NCBI GenBank assembly: GCA_031253365.1
Contig: JAIRWE010000099.1
Coordinates: forward strand, 1-9,367
DNA length: 9,367 bases
Origin: Oscillospiraceae bacterium
GTDB lineage: Bacteria > Bacillota > Clostridia > Oscillospirales > Ruminococcaceae
Reading direction: 5' to 3'
Every line of letters begins with the position of its first letter. Positions within the stretch are counted from its first letter, which is position 1. The notes under the pieces were generated by a model, which saw only the letters and a list, made by a program, of their open reading frames with translations, had not been told where the DNA came from and did not search any database. A program made the translations under genes and the position numbers. Positions 6,937 to 9,367 of this stretch are shown in pieces.

Positions 6937-7060
6937 TTACGGTAACCCGACGAAACCCCTTCGCGGGTCGCCTGTGTAAATTTCCTGCCGCCTGCCGCCT
7001 GCCGCCTGCCGCCTGCCGCCCGCCGCCTCCCCCGAAAAAGGGTTTCGGGAGTTGCCATTA
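6937..7060. repeat. MITE-like inverted-repeat block upstream of the regulator
   Basis: About 124 bp is bounded by two imperfect inverted repeats. The left end begins TTACGGTAACCCGACGAAAC, and the right end read on the minus strand begins TAATGGCAACTCCCGAAACC, about 16 of 22 aligned positions identical. Each end can fold on its own. On the left, CCCGACGAA pairs with TTCGCGGG (6946-6954 and 6960-6967, one bulged A). On the right, CCCGAAA pairs with TTTCGGG (7031-7037 and 7043-7049). TTAC is present at both edges (6937-6940 and 7058-7061) and could be a target duplication, though it may be part of the repeat itself. A heptamer tandem repeat fills the centre. The right end resembles the solitary copy at 5812-5841. 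No transposase is present. Calling it a mobile element is inference. Confidence 0.4.
6984..7025. repeat. 7-bp tandem repeat (CCTGCCG)
   Basis: Five perfect head-to-tail copies of CCTGCCG run from 6984 to 7018, followed by a one-mismatch copy (CCCGCCG, 7019-7025) and a degenerate seventh unit. On the minus strand this is a run of GGCGGCAGG units. With the predicted minus promoter it would lie in the untranslated leader of the regulator mRNA, about 60 bases before the ATG. The many GG steps could support weak two-tier G-quadruplexes. A minus-strand reading frame crosses it, giving an Arg/Ala/Gly-rich peptide, but has no ribosome site. Confidence 0.95.
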
Positions 7061-7063
7061 CAT

Positions 7064-7092
7064 ATTTTAATGGAAAATCTCAAAAAAAGCAA
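7064..7092 (-). promoter_or_regulatory. Predicted sigma-A promoter for the regulator-ftsEX run
   Basis: On the minus strand, TTGCTT at 7092-7087 is followed by exactly 17 bases and then TAAAAT at 7069-7064. Transcription would start near 7057, giving a leader of about 130 bases that carries the hairpin and tandem repeat before the ATG at 6924. The surroundings are very AT-rich, so a chance match is possible. Confidence 0.5.
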
Positions 7093-7101
7093 TAGGTTTT
7101 T

Positions 7102-7136
7102 ATGAAAAATGTAAAATTTTTATAATTTTTTTTCAT
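7102..7136. promoter_or_regulatory. Inverted repeat between divergent promoters
   Basis: ATGAAAAA (7102-7109) and TTTTTCAT (7129-7136) form an 8-bp inverted repeat with a 19-bp AT-rich spacer. It lies between the two predicted -35 boxes and could be an operator. Low-complexity AT sequence makes chance symmetry likely enough that this stays tentative. Confidence 0.25.
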
Positions 7137-7140
7137 TATA

Positions 7141-7169
7141 TTGCTTAAAATGACATTTAGTGATATAAT
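7141..7169 (+). promoter_or_regulatory. Predicted sigma-A promoter for metG
   Basis: TTGCTT at 7141-7146 is followed by 17 bases and a consensus TATAAT at 7164-7169, with an extended -10 TGA directly before it. The expected start near 7176 leaves a leader of about 44 bases. That is too short for a T-box or SAM riboswitch, so metG is probably not controlled by such an element here. Confidence 0.75.
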
Positions 7170-7219
7170 TATTATTCGGCAACAGAGGGCTTTTTCAAAA
7201 ACCCCCGAGGAGGAACCGT

Positions 7220-8788
7220 ATGAAAAAAACTTTTTACATAACCACGCCGATTTATTACCCGTCGGGCAATCCGCATATCGGTCACTGTTACACCACCGTC
7301 GCGTGCGACACAATCGCGCGTTACAAGCGTTGGCAGGGCTATGACGTGATGTTCTCCACGGGAACCGACGAACACGGCATGAAAATCGAGGAAAGCGCGA
7401 AAAAAGCGGGCAAATCCCCGCAGGAATACGTTGACGAAATTGCCGGCAGGTTCAAAAGGCTGTGGAAATTTATGAACGTCAGCTACGACCGCTTTATCAG
7501 AACCACCGACGATTATCATAAGGAAGCGGTTCAGAAGATATTCAAGGCGATTTATGACAAGGGGTATATTTACAAGGGCGAGTACAAGGGGAAATACTGC
7601 GTCCCCGACGAGAGCTTTTGGACGGAGTCGCAGCTTGTCGGCGGGAAATGCCCCGAATGCGGCCGCGACGTTATCGACGCCAAGGAAGAAGCCTATTTTA
7701 TGAAAATGCGGCCGTTTGCCGAACAAATAGAAAAACTGCTGACCGAAACCGATTATCTTCAGCCGCGCGCGCGCGTGAACGAAATGGTGAACAATTTTAT
7801 CAAGCCGGGGCTGGAGGATTTATGCGTGTCGCGGACGACGTTCAAATGGGGGATTCCCGTTCCGTTCGACCCCGAACACGTGGTTTATGTGTGGATTGAC
7901 GCGCTTTCAAACTACATTACCCTGCTCGGTTACGAAAACGGCGCCCACGACGATTTCGGTTACTGGGCGGAAGGCGCCGAGATAATGCACATGACGGCGA
8001 AGGATATAGTACGCTTTCATTCGATAATTTGGATAGCCATACTGTCGGCGTTGGATTTGCCGTTCCCGAAACGCCTTTATTCCCACGGCTGGTTCAATTT
8101 TGAGGGGAAGAAGATGAGCAAAAGCCTCGGCAACGTCGTGGAGCCTTTCGTGCTGGGCGAACGCTACGGGGTTGACTGCGTGCGCTATCAGATTTTACGG
8201 GATATGCCGTTCAACGGGGATTTCGACTATTCCAACGAGCTTATGCTTACCCGCATAAACGCCGACTTGGCGAACAACTTCGGCAACCTTGTTTCCCGAA
8301 CCGTGGCGATGATTGAAAAATATTTCGGCGGCGTTCTGCCCGAAAACCAACTCGCGGATTGCGACGCCGACGGGGAGCTGATTGCTTTGGCGGGCGCGTT
8401 GAGCGCGAAAACGGACGAGCTTATTGAAATTCCGCATTTGTCGCAGGCGCTTACGGAAATATTCGCCGTTATCTCCCGCGCGAACAAGTATATCGACGAA
8501 ACCGCCCCGTGGCTTCTCGCCAAAGACGGCGCGAACAGCCCGCGCCTTGCCGCCGTGCTGTATAATCTGACGGAAACGGTTCGGATATGCTCGTCGCTGC
8601 TGGCGCCGTTCATGCCGGAAACGGCGGTTAAGGTTTGGGAACAGATAGGCGCGGCGCCCGAAAGCGTTTCATACGATAAAGCGGGCGCGTGGGGAACGCT
8701 TCCGAAAAATGTCGCGGTAAAAAAAGGCGATATAATCTTCCCGCGGTTTGACATTGAAAAAGAACTCTCGGAACTGGGGCGTTTGTAA
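7220..8788 (+). CDS. metG: Methionyl-tRNA synthetase
   Basis: This class I synthetase charges tRNA-Met and initiator tRNA in the cytoplasm. The 522-residue protein opens with the family N-terminus (MKKTFYITTPIYYPSGNPHI) and has the HIGH motif at 19-22 and KMSKS at 298-302. It also has NNFIKPGLEDLCVSRTTFKWGIPVP (part of the catalytic core, about 191-215), YVWIDALSNY and the helical anticodon-binding domain with INADLANNFGNLVSRTVAMI near 346-365. The zinc-knuckle region reads YCVPDESFW (126-134) then KCPECGR (143-149): C127, C144 and C147 are present, but D130 occupies the position where relatives I recall have a fourth Cys. The C-terminal EMAP-like tRNA-binding domain found in the longer (about 650 aa) MetRS is absent. 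ATG at 7220 follows a strong GAGGAGGA site by five to six bases. Confidence 0.97.
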   Translation: MKKTFYITTPIYYPSGNPHIGHCYTTVACDTIARYKRWQGYDVMFSTGTDEHGMKIEESAKKAGKSPQEYVDEIAGRFKRLWKFMNVSYDRFIRTTDDYHKEAVQKIFKAIYDKGYIYKGEYKGKYCVPDESFWTESQLVGGKCPECGRDVIDAKEEAYFMKMRPFAEQIEKLLTETDYLQPRARVNEMVNNFIKPGLEDLCVSRTTFKWGIPVPFDPEHVVYVWIDALSNYITLLGYENGAHDDFGYWAEGAEIMHMTAKDIVRFHSIIWIAILSALDLPFPKRLYSHGWFNFEGKKMSKSLGNVVEPFVLGERYGVDCVRYQILRDMPFNGDFDYSNELMLTRINADLANNFGNLVSRTVAMIEKYFGGVLPENQLADCDADGELIALAGALSAKTDELIEIPHLSQALTEIFAVISRANKYIDETAPWLLAKDGANSPRLAAVLYNLTETVRICSSLLAPFMPETAVKVWEQIGAAPESVSYDKAGAWGTLPKNVAVKKGDIIFPRFDIEKELSELGRL

Positions 8789-8801
8789 CTCGGAGGCTGC
8801 C

Positions 8802-9367
8802 GTGAGCGACATTATCGTAAATTACCGCAAAGACATTCTCGGCGGAACGCTTGAAGCGCTTCGCGCCTCAAACTTGGGCGAATTGGTGAAACCCGGCGCG
8901 CGCGTTTCGCTGAAACCGAACATGGTGCTTGCCCGCCCCCCTTCGGAGGGCGCGACCACCCATCCGGAAGTCGCGGAGGCGCTCATAATTTTCCTGCGGG
9001 AAAAGGGCGTTAAGGATATTGAGATTATCGAGAGCGCGTGGGTGGGCGACGACACCAAGCGCGTGTACCGCGTTTGCGGATACGACGGGTTAAGCGAGAA
9101 ATACGGCGTTCGGCTGTACGACCTCAAAGACGACGGAATACGCAAGGTCAGGGCGGGCGAATATGAATTTGAGGTTTTCAAAAAAGCGACGGAAACGGAT
9201 TTCCTCATAAACATACCCGTCTTGAAGGCACACTGCCAAACCCGTATGACTTGTTGCTTGAAGAACCTGAAAGGCTGTATTTCAGACAGGGAAAAGAGGC
9301 GGTTCCACACAATGGGGCTTCACCGTCCCATCGCTTATCTGAACAGCGTGATTAAGACGCGTTTTTG
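8802..9367 (+). CDS. DUF362-family protein (3' end cut by window)
   Basis: The first 188 residues of a protein with a GTG start at 8802 are visible, preceded by GGAGG with a five-base spacer and 13 bp after metG, so the two are likely co-transcribed. The frame is open to the window end. Features typical of DUF362 proteins are KPNMV (38-42), THPEVAEALIIFLREKGV (53-70) with IEIIESAWVGDD (73-84), and the central INIPVLKAHCQTRMTCCLKN (137-156) followed by LKGCISDREKRRFH. Cysteines at 145, 151, 152 and 159 cluster in this central part. Many DUF362 proteins carry a C-terminal ferredoxin-like 4Fe-4S domain, but that region lies outside the window. The function of the family is not well defined, and nothing here narrows it. 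Confidence 0.85.
   Translation, partial: MSDIIVNYRKDILGGTLEALRASNLGELVKPGARVSLKPNMVLARPPSEGATTHPEVAEALIIFLREKGVKDIEIIESAWVGDDTKRVYRVCGYDGLSEKYGVRLYDLKDDGIRKVRAGEYEFEVFKKATETDFLINIPVLKAHCQTRMTCCLKNLKGCISDREKRRFHTMGLHRPIAYLNSVIKTRF

Noticed and set aside
6873..7058. Minus-strand frame through the heptamer repeat (Arg/Ala/Gly-rich peptide) as a leader peptide of the regulator.
   Set aside because: No ribosome site before its ATG, the predicted transcript begins at about that same base, and its composition simply reflects the tandem repeat.
7190..7210. GGGCTTTTTCAAAAACCCC in the metG leader as an attenuator hairpin.
   Set aside because: The symmetry leaves almost no loop, has an internal mismatch and no downstream U-run.
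7170..7219. T-box or SAM riboswitch ahead of metG.
   Set aside because: The leader after the predicted promoter is only about 44 bases and contains no recognisable specifier or antiterminator structure.

Overview
The window reads as a housekeeping stretch from a Firmicutes/Clostridia-type bacterium, most likely an uncultured Oscillospirales-like lineage. The taxonomy is inference. It rests on strong Shine-Dalgarno sites throughout, sigma-A promoters in an AT-rich spacer, a class II LysRS, a MetRS of the bacillus/clostridium type, and a regulator-ftsE-ftsX-S41 peptidase order like the ftsE-ftsX-ctpB order known in Bacillus subtilis. I see no rRNA, tRNA, CRISPR array, insertion sequence or phage gene.

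Layout. From about 6924 down to the left edge all genes lie on the minus strand and are tightly packed (gaps of roughly 5-55 bp, one 14-bp overlap). In transcription order they are: a CdaR/PucR-type regulator, ftsE, ftsX, a membrane-anchored PDZ-S41 protease homologue, greA, lysS, a single-pass membrane protein of unknown function, and a small two-helix membrane ORF. The small ORF ends at an in-frame TAA close to the window edge, yet its frame stays open beyond that stop. Around 6925-7219 lies a divergent control region. It holds a promoter for each direction, an 8-bp inverted repeat between them, a 7-bp tandem repeat, and a hairpin-containing repeat also found at the 3' end of the regulator gene. 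To the right, on the plus strand, metG is followed 13 bp later by a DUF362-family gene cut off by the window end.

How the genes fit together. FtsE and FtsX form an ABC-type complex that controls peptidoglycan hydrolysis at division. The S41 homologue is the next gene and has a cell-envelope topology, so an envelope role is plausible, but its catalytic-serine position appears to be occupied by glycine. GreA, LysRS and MetRS serve transcription and translation. The last two minus-strand membrane ORFs are uncharacterised.

I do not see a convincing new multi-gene system. The points most worth checking are the altered S41 active site, the interrupted small membrane ORF, the repeat cluster with MITE-like features upstream of the regulator, the shortened LysRS catalytic domain, and the altered zinc knuckle in MetRS.
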